DNA of 64,000 nt from Candidatus Pelagibacter sp. IMCC9063 (GTDB lineage: Bacteria > Pseudomonadota > Alphaproteobacteria > Pelagibacterales > Pelagibacteraceae), in assembly GCF_000195085.1 (NCBI RefSeq), contig NC_015380.1:296001-360000 (forward strand), given 5' to 3'. Under the pieces are notes generated by a model, which did no database searches, had not been told where the DNA came from, and saw only the letters and a list, made by a program, of their open reading frames with translations. This document shows positions 29,470 through 40,018 of this stretch, one piece after another (position 1 is the stretch's first letter; every line of letters begins with the position of its first letter). Made by a program: the position numbers and the translations under genes.

Positions 29470-30991
29470 AATTTTTCATTTTAAAGTCTTTAATACTAAA
29501 AGATTTAAACAATATTGAAAGTAGAAAATAAATTGATGCAGAAATACCAACGATTACTGTTAAGGAAAATATTTTATGAATAGACCCGTGTTCAAAGGCA
29601 AATTGAAACTTAAATAACAAGAAAGATAAAATTGAGCTCATTATAAATGAACAAACAAATATTTTTGAAACTCTTGTTGCAAAAATTTTATCAAATTTAT
29701 GCATTCCGTTTGTTAAAAGAAAAAACTGATAAATTAGGATGGCACACCAGCAAGAAATAGTTGTTCCCAACGCAATGGATACAAAGCCTAGTCGATTAAA
29801 TAAAATTATACTTATTAAAATATTTATAATAACTGTCAAAACTGATATGTAGAATGGAAACTTGGTATTTCCTCTTGCAAAATAAAAACTTGAGTAAATT
29901 TTCAACAAAGAAAATGCAGGTAGCCCAAAACCAAATACAAATAAAGCTTTTGATGTTTGCCGAACACTTTCTAGATCAAAAGAACCATAGCCAAAAAGTG
30001 TGGAAATAATGGGTTCTGTAGCCATAATAATTCCAACTGTGGCTGGGGCAGACAAGAATAAAGAAAGCTCTATAGACCTGTTTTGTAAAAAAAAATTATT
30101 TCCATCTTTATTTTGAAAAATTTCTTTTGATAGAGAAGGAAGTATAACTGTTCCAATTGCAATACCTGTAATTGCCAAGGGCAATTGGTAGATTCTATCA
30201 GCATAGTACAAATACGATACTGCACTAGTTTGAAATGAAGCTATAACCGTTCCTACTAAAATGTTTATTTGCATAACTCCAGAAGAAAAGATGCTTGGCA
30301 ATAATCTTTTAAAGAAACGTTTTACTTCTGGTGAAATCTTAAAATTAAAACTTATTTTAGGTATGAAATATTTTTTTGCATAAGTAGCCAGCATAATCAA
30401 CTGTAGTATTCCAGCTAACGTAACTGCCCAAGCCATAAAATAAACTAGCTCTTTGTCAAAAAATTTTGCATAAAAAATGGAGGCAATGAGTAATAGGTTA
30501 AGAATAATAGGAGCTGCCGCTGCTACAGCAAATCTTCCTTTTGTATTTAGAATAGCAGAATAAAAAGAAGACAAAGATACAAAAATCAAAAAGGGGAATG
30601 CTATTCTGCTTAATGTGACCGCAAGATTATACTTTTCGGCATTTTCAATAAAGCCTGGAGAGATTATATAAACAACCCCTCCCATAAAAACTTCTGCAAC
30701 ACACACCAAAACCAAAAGAAAAAAAATCAGTAGATTAAAAACAGAATTAGCAAACTCGTAGGCTTTTTTTTGAATATCTAACTTCGAATATTGCGGAACA
30801 AAAGCGGAATTAAAAGAACCTTCGGCAAACAATCTTCTAAAAGTATTGGGTAACCTAAAAGCTACAAAAAAAGCATCTGCTAGAAAACTAGTGCCAAGAA
30901 ATATAGCTATCAAAATATCTCGAAAATAGCCAAGAACCCTACTAATTAGAGTAAGAAAACCAAAGGACCCCACTGAAGATAAAATATTCAT
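29456..30991 (-). CDS. murJ: Lipid II flippase MurJ
   Basis: Moves lipid II across the inner membrane for peptidoglycan synthesis. The 511-residue MATE-like protein has about 13-14 hydrophobic helices. The family motifs SRVLGYFRDILIAIFLG, AFRLPNTFRRLFAEGSFNSA and PQYSKLD lie in the first 75 residues. It is the first gene of a leftward block (murJ-trpS-usp-nfu) and is divergent from the malic-enzyme gene. Confidence 0.96.
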   Translation of the reverse strand: MNILSSVGSFGFLTLISRVLGYFRDILIAIFLGTSFLADAFFVAFRLPNTFRRLFAEGSFNSAFVPQYSKLDIQKKAYEFANSVFNLLIFFLLVLVCVAEVFMGGVVYIISPGFIENAEKYNLAVTLSRIAFPFLIFVSLSSFYSAILNTKGRFAVAAAAPIILNLLLIASIFYAKFFDKELVYFMAWAVTLAGILQLIMLATYAKKYFIPKISFNFKISPEVKRFFKRLLPSIFSSGVMQINILVGTVIASFQTSAVSYLYYADRIYQLPLAITGIAIGTVILPSLSKEIFQNKDGNNFFLQNRSIELSLFLSAPATVGIIMATEPIISTLFGYGSFDLESVRQTSKALFVFGFGLPAFSLLKIYSSFYFARGNTKFPFYISVLTVIINILISIILFNRLGFVSIALGTTISCWCAILIYQFFLLTNGMHKFDKIFATRVSKIFVCSFIMSSILSFLLFKFQFAFEHGSIHKIFSLTVIVGISASIYFLLSILFKSFSIKDFKMKNYDTK

Positions 30992-31082
30992 TTTTTTAAT
31001 ATTTATATTGTTTTACATTATTAATGTTCTAAATTCCGTCCTACAAATAAAATTAGACATTATTAACGCAATCAATAAATTA

Positions 31083-33362
31083 ATGACAACCAAGAACCCA
31101 ATACAAAAGTATACAGATAAAGAAGCGTTAGATTTTCATATTGAAGGAAAACCTGGAAAAATAGAGATAATATCTTCAAAAAACCTTTCCACTCAAAGAG
31201 ATTTGGCTCTTGCTTACTCTCCAGGAGTTGCTGTTCCTTGCGTTGAAATAGGAAAAGACCCTGAAACCGCTTATGATTATACAAGTAAAGGAAACCTAGT
31301 GGCCGTTATTAGCAATGGAACTGCTATCTTAGGACTTGGTGATTTAGGAGCTCTGGCATCAAAACCAGTAATGGAAGGTAAATCTGTTTTATTTAAAAGA
31401 TTTGCAGATATCGATTCTATAGATATTGAGATTGATTCTAAAAACGCTGATGAAATTATTAATGTAATTTCTAAAATTGCAGTTACGTTCGGTGGAATTA
31501 ATTTAGAAGATATAGCTGCCCCAGATTGTTTTATTATTGAACAAAAATTAAAAGAACTGGTTGATATTCCAATTTTTCATGATGACCAACATGGTACCGC
31601 CATTATTACCACTGCTGGCTTAATTAATGCATTAGACATTTCTGGAAAATCAATCAAAGATGTTAAGATTGTCGTAAATGGTGCTGGGGCTTCTGCCCAA
31701 GCGTGCACCGAGTTATTTAAAAATAGTGGTGTACCAAGTGAAAACATTACGATGATAGATCGTAAAGGGGTTATTTTTAGAGGAAGAACTGAAGGTATGG
31801 ATCAGTGGAAATCAAAGCATGCAATCGACACCAAAAATAGAACTTTAGCAGAAGCTATCAGTGGTGCTGATGTTTTTTTAGGTTTGTCTGCTCCAAATGT
31901 TCTTACCAAAGAAATGGTTAAATCTATGGCAAAAAATCCAATTATTTTTGCTTGTGCCAATCCTGATCCCGAAATCAAACCAGAACTAGTGAAAGAAGTA
32001 AGAGACGATGCTATCATAGCAACAGGACGATCTGACTATCCTAATCAAGTGAATAATCTTATTGGATTCCCTTATATTTTTAGAGGAGCATTGGATGTTA
32101 GAGCTAAAGAAATAAATGAAGAAATGAAAGTGGCTGCTGCAAACGCTATTGCAAAGCTGGCTAGAGACAATGTTCCTGATGAAGTTGTTTCTGCTTATGG
32201 AGGAGAAAGGCCTGTATATGGAAGAGAGTATATTATTCCATCTACTTTTGATCCAAGATTAATAACTATAATACCCATGGCAGTTGCTAAAGCTGCAATG
32301 GATAGTGGCGTAGCAAGAAAGCCTATTGAGGATTTTGATAAATATGAAAATGAATTAGCTGCAAGACTAGATCAGTCGATGAATTTTATGAGAGCAATCA
32401 ATTCTAAAATAAAAAATAAAAAGAAAAGAGTTGTGTTTGCAGAAGGAGAGGATTCTGAAACCTTAAAAGCAGCTGTTGCTTTTAAAAACAGTGGACTGGG
32501 AGAGCCAGTATTAATTGCTAATGAAGAAAAATTAAAAGATACTTTTAAAAGCATAGGCTTGGATGAAAATTATAAGATTGAAATTTCAAACTCCGCAGAC
32601 AAAGAAAAGAGTGAAAAATATGTGAAATTTTTATATGAAAAACTTCAGAGAAAAGGCGTTTTAGAAGCTGATTGTAACAAGTTAGTAAAAACAGATCGAA
32701 CTACCTGGGGATCTTGCATGGTTTCTTGTGGAGATGCAGATGCAATGGTGACTGGAAATACCAGGCACTATGCAGCTACTGTTGAAAAATTAATGCAATC
32801 TGTAGGGCCTAGAAAAGATGAGCTTGTTTTTGGCTTGTGCGTATTCATTGAGCAAGGAAAGACTATTATTGTAGCGGACACAAATGTGATTGAATATCCC
32901 ACATCTGAACAACTAGCTGAAATGGCAATTTCAGCTGCTCGGGTTGCTAAATTATTAGGTTTAGATCCTAAGGTTGCTTTTTTATCTCACTCAACTTTTG
33001 GTCAGCCAGAGACAGATCGAACTAAAAGAGTCTCTAAGGCTGTTGAAATCTTAAAAGAAAAGAAAGTTGAATTTGTATTTGATGGAGAAATGCAGCCAGA
33101 TGTGGCTCTTAATAAAAAATATCAGTCCGCCTATTCTTTTTCTGAAGTCGTAGGTAATGCAAATATCCTGTTGATGCCCTCAATACACGCAGCTGCTATT
33201 TCAATTAAGTTGCTGAAAGAATTGAGCAAAGGTAAGGTAATTGGACCTCTTTTGACAGGTTTAGCACAACCAATTGAAGTTGCTCCTTTACGGTCTACTA
33301 GTCATGAAATTTTAAATCTAGCTTCAATTGCTGCCTACTCTTCTGAAACAATTAAATATTAA
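31083..33362 (+). CDS. maeB: NADP-dependent malic enzyme with phosphotransacetylase-like domain
   Basis: Oxidative decarboxylation of malate to pyruvate. The first about 430 residues form the malic enzyme with LALAYSPGVAVPCVEI, FHDDQHGTAIITTAGLINAL and the nucleotide motif VVNGAGASAQA. The second half is a PTA/PTB-like domain (from RVVFAEGEDSETLKAA), regulatory in this family. I prefer the ATG at 31083 (MTTKNPIQKYTDKEAL), giving 759 residues, because the extra 25 residues from an ATG at 31008 are hydrophobic and atypical. Confidence 0.94.
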   Translation: MTTKNPIQKYTDKEALDFHIEGKPGKIEIISSKNLSTQRDLALAYSPGVAVPCVEIGKDPETAYDYTSKGNLVAVISNGTAILGLGDLGALASKPVMEGKSVLFKRFADIDSIDIEIDSKNADEIINVISKIAVTFGGINLEDIAAPDCFIIEQKLKELVDIPIFHDDQHGTAIITTAGLINALDISGKSIKDVKIVVNGAGASAQACTELFKNSGVPSENITMIDRKGVIFRGRTEGMDQWKSKHAIDTKNRTLAEAISGADVFLGLSAPNVLTKEMVKSMAKNPIIFACANPDPEIKPELVKEVRDDAIIATGRSDYPNQVNNLIGFPYIFRGALDVRAKEINEEMKVAAANAIAKLARDNVPDEVVSAYGGERPVYGREYIIPSTFDPRLITIIPMAVAKAAMDSGVARKPIEDFDKYENELAARLDQSMNFMRAINSKIKNKKKRVVFAEGEDSETLKAAVAFKNSGLGEPVLIANEEKLKDTFKSIGLDENYKIEISNSADKEKSEKYVKFLYEKLQRKGVLEADCNKLVKTDRTTWGSCMVSCGDADAMVTGNTRHYAATVEKLMQSVGPRKDELVFGLCVFIEQGKTIIVADTNVIEYPTSEQLAEMAISAARVAKLLGLDPKVAFLSHSTFGQPETDRTKRVSKAVEILKEKKVEFVFDGEMQPDVALNKKYQSAYSFSEVVGNANILLMPSIHAAAISIKLLKELSKGKVIGPLLTGLAQPIEVAPLRSTSHEILNLASIAAYSSETIKY

Positions 33363-33363
33363 A

Positions 33364-33954
33364 TTATTTTTTGTTTTTAGACAGCTCACTAACTAAAAAA
33401 ATACTTGCATCAATATTTTTCACGTCCTGAATAGTTTTTGCTTCATTAATCACCTCTCTTTTCTCAGATTCACTTTTAGCAATACCAAAAATAAAAATGA
33501 TTTGATTAACAGTATTAATTTGATAGTTGGCCATACTTACTTGTTTGTTAGAAAGTAAGGCGACTTTTAATTGTGAGGTAATTAACAAGTCTTTTGCGGA
33601 ATTTTTTAATGAAAACTTATCTTTCACTTTAATATTATTTTTAACCGATCTTGCTCCTTCTGTTTTCCAGGCAATCTTGGTTAATAAAATTTTTTCATCT
33701 ACAGAACCAACTGTTCCGGTTAAATAAATATGACCATCAACCACTTTAGAGGAAACTGACAAAACATATTTTTTATCTATTTGACTAACTCTAATTAAGA
33801 AAGATTTTTGCATTATAGAATCGTCTATTTGAGTCCCTAATGTTCTTGGATCAAGAAAAATATTAACACCCGTTCCCAAAACTCCCTGAGAGCTAACTCC
33901 TACGCATCCACTAAGAGTCAAAAGAATAAAAAGGATAGAAACTATTTTTTTCAT
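33364..33954 (-). CDS. Outer-membrane lipoprotein with two BON domains
   Basis: A 196-residue predicted lipoprotein: hydrophobic N-terminus ending in the lipobox LSGC (Cys about residue 17). Two BON domains follow (around VDGHIYLTGTVGSVDEKILL and INTVNQIIFIFGIAKSESE). This matches the DolP/YraP type, which in gammaproteobacteria maintains outer-membrane integrity and is also found near rsmI and the LpoA-like gene. It overlaps rsmI by four bases. The UPF0102 gene usually found in this cluster is not here. Confidence 0.85.
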   Translation of the reverse strand: MKKIVSILFILLTLSGCVGVSSQGVLGTGVNIFLDPRTLGTQIDDSIMQKSFLIRVSQIDKKYVLSVSSKVVDGHIYLTGTVGSVDEKILLTKIAWKTEGARSVKNNIKVKDKFSLKNSAKDLLITSQLKVALLSNKQVSMANYQINTVNQIIFIFGIAKSESEKREVINEAKTIQDVKNIDASIFLVSELSKNKK

Positions 33955-34802
33955 TTTTCTAGATCTAATATATTTTGATAAATTATTTTTTTACTTATTT
34001 TTAACTTTTTAGCAAGATACTCGGCCATATCTTTGGATGACATTTTATTAATTAAAAGATTAATTTCATATTCAAGATTAATATCCTCTGCTTTTTCAAG
34101 ATCTACTGATTTGTCACTAATCACAACTGTTATCTCACCCTTATGGTCGTTTGCTCCTATATTTTCCAATAATTCTTCGGCTGTTCCTGATAAATATGTT
34201 TCGTGCAATTTAGTAATCTCTCTTGCTATAAATATCATTCGATTCTCAAAATAAATTTTAAAATCCTCTAGTGATTTCTTAAGATCTCTAGCTGGCAAAT
34301 ACAAAACAATGGAGCTAGCTACCTTACAAAGAGATTCTAACTCTTTCGTTCTTTCTTTTGTTTTTTTAGATAGAAATCCAAAGAAAAAAAATTTTGAGCT
34401 AAAGCCTGCTACAGAAATTGCAGCTGTGACAGCCGATGGTCCTGGTATAGGAAGTACTTTAATTTTTTTTTCTCTAGCTAATTTTACTAAAAACTCGCCA
34501 GGATCAGAGATCAAAGGCGTTCCAGCATCTGATATTAGGGATATAATTTTCCCCCCTTCTATATCATCAAAAATTTCTTTACATTTTTTTGTTTCATTAA
34601 ATTTATGAAACGAAACAAGTTTTTTTTTAATTTTGTAAAAATTTAATAGTTTCAAAGAATGTCTGGTATCTTCACATAGAACGTAATCAGACTGCTTTAA
34701 AACATCAAGTGCCCGCAATGTTATATCTGACAAATTGCCAATCGGGGTGGAAACAACATAAAGTCCAGGATCAAGATGATTGTTTTTTTTGTTTTCCGAC
34801 AT
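33951..34802 (-). CDS. rsmI: 16S rRNA (cytidine-1402-2'-O)-methyltransferase
   Basis: Methylates C1402 in the decoding centre. The 283-residue tetrapyrrole-methylase-fold protein has the signature GLYVVSTPIGNLSDITLRAL, then CEDTRHSLKLL, SLISDAGTPLISDPGEFLV and PIPGPSAVTAAISVAGF. It is divergent from the LpoA-like gene with a 29-base gap, so promoters must overlap or lie in coding sequence. Confidence 0.96.
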   Translation of the reverse strand: MSENKKNNHLDPGLYVVSTPIGNLSDITLRALDVLKQSDYVLCEDTRHSLKLLNFYKIKKKLVSFHKFNETKKCKEIFDDIEGGKIISLISDAGTPLISDPGEFLVKLAREKKIKVLPIPGPSAVTAAISVAGFSSKFFFFGFLSKKTKERTKELESLCKVASSIVLYLPARDLKKSLEDFKIYFENRMIFIAREITKLHETYLSGTAEELLENIGANDHKGEITVVISDKSVDLEKAEDINLEYEINLLINKMSSKDMAEYLAKKLKISKKIIYQNILDLEK

Positions 34803-34831
34803 ATACTCACTTATATCACTAACATATTTTT

Positions 34832-35992
34832 ATGAAAAAAATTTTTTTTAAATTTTTTTTACTTTTTTCTACGCTACTAAGCTTGGGATTTGCGGCAGAA
34901 AGTAAAAATCAAGAATTGAGAATAGGTACCATTTTACCTCTTACTGGTGATTACCAAGAAATAGGTAATAGCGTATTAAAAACTTTTGAACTCACTTTAT
35001 TTGAACTTCCAAATGTTAATGTAACTCTCATTCCATTTGATAACCAAAGCAGTAAAGGTGGGACAAAGTTTGCCTTTCAAGAGCTACAATCTCAAAAAAT
35101 TGACATTATTTTAGGCCCTATATTTGAAGAAAATTTACAATCTATAATTAATGTAGATAATTTTTCTAAATATACATTCGTTTCATTAAGTAATAATATC
35201 TCAAATTTACCAGAAAATGTAATATCATTTGGAATTAATGTTAATAGCCAAATTCTTGCTTTTAAAAAAAAACTAAGTGAGAAAAAAAAAGATACCATTT
35301 TTTTTGGAGATGAAACAAGTTTTACCCAAATGGTTTTAAAAAAGATGGAACTACAACAAATAAAGTTTGGAAAAAAATATCGTTACCAATCCTTTAAAGA
35401 AATAAGTCCAAAAGTAAGGGATGCCACTTCTTATGATTGGAGACATAAAAAATTATTAGATCAAATTAAAATTCTAAAAAACTCAGAGGATCTCAAAGAT
35501 ATTAAGAAGTTAAAAATACTTGAACAGCTAGATACTCTGGATGGAGTCAGCTACGAGCAAGTATTTATACCAGCTTTTGACAATGAGCTAATTAGTGTAG
35601 TTTCTTTTTTTGATTACTATGATGTCAATTATAACAATGTTGAATTTGTAACTTTAAATCAATGGTTTAATAAAACAATTTTAATAGAACCTTCTTTGCA
35701 AAATATTATTTTTCCTTCTATTAGTTATAAAAATTTTCAAGAGTTGAATGCAAAATTTAGAGATAATTATAACAAAGAAATTTCTAATATTGAAATTATA
35801 GCCTATGACACCATCCCTCTCTTAGTCTCTATTTGGAATGAGAAAAAAGATAAAATTTTTACAATACAAGATTTTAGAAACAAAGAATTCAAGGGAAAGG
35901 TTGGTATTTTTAAAATTAATCAATACAACTTTGCTGAACACAAGTTAGATTTATACCAAGTTAAAAAAGGTGCATTTAAGAAAATTAATTAA
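34832..35992 (+). CDS. LpoA/LppC-like periplasmic-binding-fold protein
   Basis: A 386-residue exported protein: signal peptide (KKIFFKFFLLFSTLLSLGFA, about 1-21) with no lipobox Cys, then a type-1 periplasmic-binding fold starting ELRIGTILPLTGDYQEIGNSVL. Position opposite rsmI matches the penicillin-binding-protein activator LpoA/YraM locus. The N-terminal TPR part of LpoA is missing, as in alphaproteobacterial LppC-like proteins. A role in peptidoglycan synthesis is inference. It overlaps rdgB convergently by eight bases. Confidence 0.75.
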   Translation: MKKIFFKFFLLFSTLLSLGFAAESKNQELRIGTILPLTGDYQEIGNSVLKTFELTLFELPNVNVTLIPFDNQSSKGGTKFAFQELQSQKIDIILGPIFEENLQSIINVDNFSKYTFVSLSNNISNLPENVISFGINVNSQILAFKKKLSEKKKDTIFFGDETSFTQMVLKKMELQQIKFGKKYRYQSFKEISPKVRDATSYDWRHKKLLDQIKILKNSEDLKDIKKLKILEQLDTLDGVSYEQVFIPAFDNELISVVSFFDYYDVNYNNVEFVTLNQWFNKTILIEPSLQNIIFPSISYKNFQELNAKFRDNYNKEISNIEIIAYDTIPLLVSIWNEKKDKIFTIQDFRNKEFKGKVGIFKINQYNFAEHKLDLYQVKKGAFKKIN

Positions 35993-36596
35993 ATTTAAAG
36001 TATTTTTTTACACCTTTGAAGGCTTGGTAACGGTGAGAAATGCTATTTTTGTACTTCGCAGGCAATTGACCAAATGTTTTTAATTCTTTGTTAGCAACAA
36101 AAATAGGGTCGTATCCAAACCCTCTCTTACCTTTTGGGGGGAAGGTTACTTTTCCAAATACTTTTCCCAGAAATTCATAGCTTTTACCATTAGGAAACCC
36201 TACGGAAATACAGCAAGTAAAGTTAGCTTTAGATTCTGATAATTTATTTTTTAAAAGAAGTTTTCTGATTTTTTCAATAGCTAAAGAAAAGTTTTTTAGT
36301 TTTCCTGCCCATCGAGCTGAGTATATACCTGGCTGACCATTAAGGTCTTCAACCTCTAGTCCAGAATCATCTGAAATAGAAATTAATCCTGATTTTTTCG
36401 CACAATATAAAGATTTTATTCTAGCATTGCCTTTAAAATCTTTTGCAGTTTCTTTTGGCTCTTTTAATTTAAAATCCTGTGGCCTAAAATATTTTATATG
36501 TTTTGGCAATAACTCCTTTAACTCTTTGAATTTTCCAGGATTGTTGGTGGCAATGAGAATAGAACTTATTTTTTTTAATTCTTTTAATTTATTCAC
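35985..36596 (-). CDS. rdgB: XTP/dITP diphosphatase (HAM1 family)
   Basis: House-cleaning pyrophosphatase removing dITP and XTP. The 203-residue protein has the substrate motif ATNNPGKFKELKELL near the N-terminus, the metal-binding SDDSGLEVEDLNGQPGIYSARW segment and RGFGYDPIF followed by HRYQAF. It overlaps the rph end by eight bases; the rph-rdgB pair is common. Confidence 0.95.
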   Translation of the reverse strand: MNKLKELKKISSILIATNNPGKFKELKELLPKHIKYFRPQDFKLKEPKETAKDFKGNARIKSLYCAKKSGLISISDDSGLEVEDLNGQPGIYSARWAGKLKNFSLAIEKIRKLLLKNKLSESKANFTCCISVGFPNGKSYEFLGKVFGKVTFPPKGKRGFGYDPIFVANKELKTFGQLPAKYKNSISHRYQAFKGVKKYFKFN

Positions 36597-37302
36597 TTAA
36601 AGCTTTTTTTTGCAGTGTAATAATTTCAGCTATGGATGATTTGGAATGTCGAAGCATTTTCATGAACTCTTCCTCAGAGCAGGTTGTTTGCTCACCAGTC
36701 AATTGCAGTTCGATGATATCGCCTTTATCGTTCATGACATAGTTTGAATCTACATCGGCTTGACTGTCTTCTTCATAATCCAAGTCCATTAAAAACTCTC
36801 CATTTACTATTCCACAACTAATTGCTGCAACATAACTTTTGATAGGATTGTGATTAATTTGCTTTCTTTTGATCATTAAGTCTATGCATTTTTTTAATGC
36901 AACAAACCCACCTGTAATTGAAGCAGTTCTAGTTCCGCCGTCTGCTTGCAAAACATCGCAATCGATTGTGATAAGGTATTCTCCTAACAGCTTAAGATTC
37001 ATAGATGCTCTTAAAGATCTTCCAATTAGTCTTTGAATTTCAGATGTTCTTCCGCCCACTTTGCCTACTGACGATTCTCTTCTCATTCTTTCGTGTGTAG
37101 ATCTTGGTAACATTCCGTATTCAGCTGTAACCCACCCTTTTCCTGATCCTTTAAGCCATCTTGGAACTTTTTCTTCAATGGATGCTGTACAAACTACATG
37201 GGTATCTCCTGACTTAATTAAACAAGAAGCATCAGCATTTTTTATAAAATCAGTAGTTATTTCTATTTTTCTTAATTCTAAATTTTTTCTATCATTTCTC
37301 AT
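36589..37302 (-). CDS. rph: Ribonuclease PH
   Basis: Phosphorolytic 3' exonuclease that trims tRNA precursors. The 237-residue protein has GWVTAEYGMLPRSTHER, the arginine-rich RTSEIQRLIGRSLRA and DCDVLQADGGTRTASITG. In many alphaproteobacteria rph is divergent from hrcA-grpE. Here it is divergent directly from grpE with 61 bases between and no hrcA. Confidence 0.96.
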   Translation of the reverse strand: MRNDRKNLELRKIEITTDFIKNADASCLIKSGDTHVVCTASIEEKVPRWLKGSGKGWVTAEYGMLPRSTHERMRRESSVGKVGGRTSEIQRLIGRSLRASMNLKLLGEYLITIDCDVLQADGGTRTASITGGFVALKKCIDLMIKRKQINHNPIKSYVAAISCGIVNGEFLMDLDYEEDSQADVDSNYVMNDKGDIIELQLTGEQTTCSEEEFMKMLRHSKSSIAEIITLQKKALSE

Positions 37303-37363
37303 TTTTGACCTTGGAATTTATTATTTAGTTACTATATATCCTCCATTATAAATTATAAAAAAA

Positions 37364-37969
37364 ATGAATACAGAAGAAAAAAAAGAAAATTTAGAATCTC
37401 TTCAAGAAGAAGATAATACCGTAGAGACAAATTCTACCCCAGAAGAGGAAAGTAACCTCGAAGAGAATGGTGGTGAGACTAAAGAAGATTTAGCCGATTC
37501 TCAAGAAAAAAAAATAGCAGAGCTCAATGATAAAGTTTTGAGACTATTGGCAGAAAATCAAAATGTAAGAAAAAACCAAGAAAAAGAAAAAGAGGATATT
37601 TTAAAGTACGGATCTTTTAACTTTGCCTCTCAAATTCTAAATCTTACAGATAATTTAGATAGAGCTTTTTCAATATTTAAAAATAATGAAAAATTTAAAG
37701 ATAAAGAATTTATTGAAATAACAAATGGTATAGAATTAATTGAAAAGGAATTATTAAGCACTTTGGAAAAGAATAGCATTACATACATTGATTGTTTGAA
37801 TAAAAAATTTGACCCAAATTTTCATCAAGCACTTAGTGAGATTGATAGTGAAAAAGAACCCGGTACTGTTGTTGAAGAAGTTCAAAAAGGATACATGCTA
37901 CATGATCGTCTTTTGAGACCTTCGTTAGTAAATGTAGCAAAATCAAGTAAAAAAGAAGAAAAAAAATAG
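37364..37969 (+). CDS. grpE: Nucleotide exchange factor GrpE
   Basis: Releases ADP from DnaK. The 201-residue protein has an acidic, disordered N-terminus (about 1-45), a long coiled-coil helix ([20 protein letters not shown]) and the beta domain with [13 protein letters not shown] and [18 protein letters not shown]. The upstream gap contains CTTGGAA, 15 bases, then CTATATAT (37310-37339), a poor but plausible match to a heat-shock promoter. The A-rich leader has no obvious Shine-Dalgarno. Confidence 0.94.
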   Translation: MNTEEKKENLESLQEEDNTVETNSTPEEESNLEENGGETKEDLADSQEKKIAELNDKVLRLLAENQNVRKNQEKEKEDILKYGSFNFASQILNLTDNLDRAFSIFKNNEKFKDKEFIEITNGIELIEKELLSTLEKNSITYIDCLNKKFDPNFHQALSEIDSEKEPGTVVEEVQKGYMLHDRLLRPSLVNVAKSSKKEEKK

Positions 37970-37980
37970 TTTCTTAAGAT

Positions 37981-38008
37981 CTTGTAATCTCAAAAACACC
38001 CCCCATAT
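37981..38008 (+). promoter_or_regulatory. Sigma-32 (RpoH)-type heat-shock promoter for dnaK
   Basis: CTTGTAA at 37981-37987, a 13-base spacer, and CCCCATAT at 38001-38008 match the RpoH consensus (CTTGAAA and CCCCATnT) with one mismatch in the -35. The C-run is conspicuous in this A+T-rich genome. Transcription would begin about 38015, leaving a leader of roughly 37 bases with an AGAAGGA ribosome site before the dnaK ATG at 38052. Confidence 0.8.
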
Positions 38009-38051
38009 CCATTACACAACCAGAAACAAGAATACAGAAGGATTAAAGATT

Positions 38052-39992
38052 ATGTCAAAAATTATAGGAATTGATTTAGGAACAACAAATTCATGTGTTG
38101 CCGTTATGGACGGATCAACACCAAAAGTATTAGAAAATTTAGAAGGTGCAAGGACGACACCGTCAGTGGTAGCCTTTACTGATAGCGAAGAAAAATTAGT
38201 TGGTACATCTGCTAAACGACAGGGTGTTACTAACGCTGAAAATACTTTTTTTGCAGTTAAAAGATTAATTGGAAGAAAATTTGATGGAGATGCTGTCAAA
38301 AAAGATATTCAAGGACTTCCTTACAAAATTATTAAAGCAGACAATGGAGACGCTTGGGTAGAATCTAGAGGGAAAAAATATTCTCCAAGTCAAATTTCAG
38401 CTTTTGTTTTACAAAAAATGAAAGAGACTGCTGAAAAGTATTTAGGATCAGAAGTTAAAGAAGCTGTAATTACAGTTCCTGCTTACTTTAATGACTCGCA
38501 AAGACAGGCAACTAAAGATGCAGGTAAAATTGCAGGACTAGAAGTAAAAAGAATTATTAACGAGCCGACTGCTGCTGCGCTAGCTTATGGCTTAGATAAA
38601 AAAAATGCGAAGACGGTTGCTGTATATGATTTAGGTGGTGGAACATTTGATGTATCAATCCTAGAATTAGGAGATGGTGTATTTGAAGTTAAATCAACTA
38701 ATGGAGATACGACACTTGGTGGTGAAGACTTTGATGCTCATATCGTAGACTACCTTGCAGATGAATTTAAAAAAGACAATGCTATTGATTTAAAACAAGA
38801 TAAATTAGCATTACAAAGGCTGAGAGAAGCTGCAGAAAAAGCTAAAATAGAATTGTCTTCTGCAACACAAACAGAAATTAATCTACCTTTTATTACTGCA
38901 GACAAAAGCGGTCCAAAACATTTAAATCTTAAATTAACAAGATCTAAATTAGAATCTATCGTTTCAGAATTAATTAAAAAAACTATTGCTCCTTGCAAGA
39001 CTGCATTAAAAGATGCTGGGTTAAGCGCAGGAGAAATTGGAGAAATAATTCTTGTTGGTGGAATGACAAGAATGCCAAAAGTTGCTGAAACTGTTAAAAA
39101 CTTTTTTGGAAAAGAGCCTAATAAAAGCGTGAACCCTGATGAAGTAGTAGCTATGGGTGCTGCTATTCAAGCTGGAGTTCTTCAAGGAGATGTTAAGGAC
39201 GTTTTGTTATTAGATGTAACTCCTCTATCATTAGGAATTGAGACTTTGGGTGGTGTATCTACAAAATTGATTGAAAAAAATACAACAATACCAACTAAAA
39301 AAAGTCAGGTATTCTCAACTGCAGAAAATAACCAACCCGCTGTTTCTATTAGAGTGGTTCAGGGTGAAAGAGAGATGGCTGCGGATAATAAGTCTCTTGG
39401 TAATTTTGAATTAACAGGAATAGCGCCTGCACCTAGAGGCATACCTCAAATCGAAGTTACTTTTGATATTGATGCTAACGGTATTGTCAACGTATCTGCA
39501 AAAGATAAAGGAACTGGAAAAGAACAAAAAATCCAAATCCAAGCTTCCGGTGGTCTAAGTGATGAAGAAATTGAAAAAATGGTTAAAGACGCCGAAGTAA
39601 ATAAAGAAGAAGATAAAAAGAAGCGAGAAGAAATTGACGCTAAAAACAGCGCTGATAGCTTGGTAGCTTCGACCGAACAAAGCTTAAAAGAGCATGGAGA
39701 CAAAGTATCTGCTGAAGATAAAAAGACAATCGAGACAGATCTTCAATCTTTAAAGGATGCAATTAAGTCTGAGAATGTTGAAGATATAAAAACAAAAACG
39801 CAGACTTTAATGCAATCTTCCATGAAAATGGGTGAAGCAATTTATAAAGCTCAGCAAGCAAAACCTGAAGGTGGAGCTGAAGGAGCAAAAGCATCTGATG
39901 GTGAAAAAAAAGAAGATGTAGTCGATGCAGAATTTGAAGAAGTAAAAGATTCAAAGGAAGAAGAAAAAGAAGACAAAAAAGATAGTGCTTAA
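38052..39992 (+). CDS. dnaK: Molecular chaperone DnaK (Hsp70)
   Basis: ATP-driven protein-folding chaperone. The 646-residue protein has the Hsp70 signatures [32 protein letters not shown] and [16 protein letters not shown]. The substrate-binding domain starts near [14 protein letters not shown], and the disordered acidic tail ends EDKKDSA. It has its own heat-shock promoter and is followed 26 bases later by dnaJ. A short A/T inverted repeat (CTTAAT/ATTAAG) lies in that gap. Confidence 0.98.
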   Translation: MSKIIGIDLGTTNSCVAVMDGSTPKVLENLEGARTTPSVVAFTDSEEKLVGTSAKRQGVTNAENTFFAVKRLIGRKFDGDAVKKDIQGLPYKIIKADNGDAWVESRGKKYSPSQISAFVLQKMKETAEKYLGSEVKEAVITVPAYFNDSQRQATKDAGKIAGLEVKRIINEPTAAALAYGLDKKNAKTVAVYDLGGGTFDVSILELGDGVFEVKSTNGDTTLGGEDFDAHIVDYLADEFKKDNAIDLKQDKLALQRLREAAEKAKIELSSATQTEINLPFITADKSGPKHLNLKLTRSKLESIVSELIKKTIAPCKTALKDAGLSAGEIGEIILVGGMTRMPKVAETVKNFFGKEPNKSVNPDEVVAMGAAIQAGVLQGDVKDVLLLDVTPLSLGIETLGGVSTKLIEKNTTIPTKKSQVFSTAENNQPAVSIRVVQGEREMAADNKSLGNFELTGIAPAPRGIPQIEVTFDIDANGIVNVSAKDKGTGKEQKIQIQASGGLSDEEIEKMVKDAEVNKEEDKKKREEIDAKNSADSLVASTEQSLKEHGDKVSAEDKKTIETDLQSLKDAIKSENVEDIKTKTQTLMQSSMKMGEAIYKAQQAKPEGGAEGAKASDGEKKEDVVDAEFEEVKDSKEEEKEDKKDSA

Positions 39993-40018
39993 TTTTTTAT
40001 TAAGTATTAAATAGAAGC

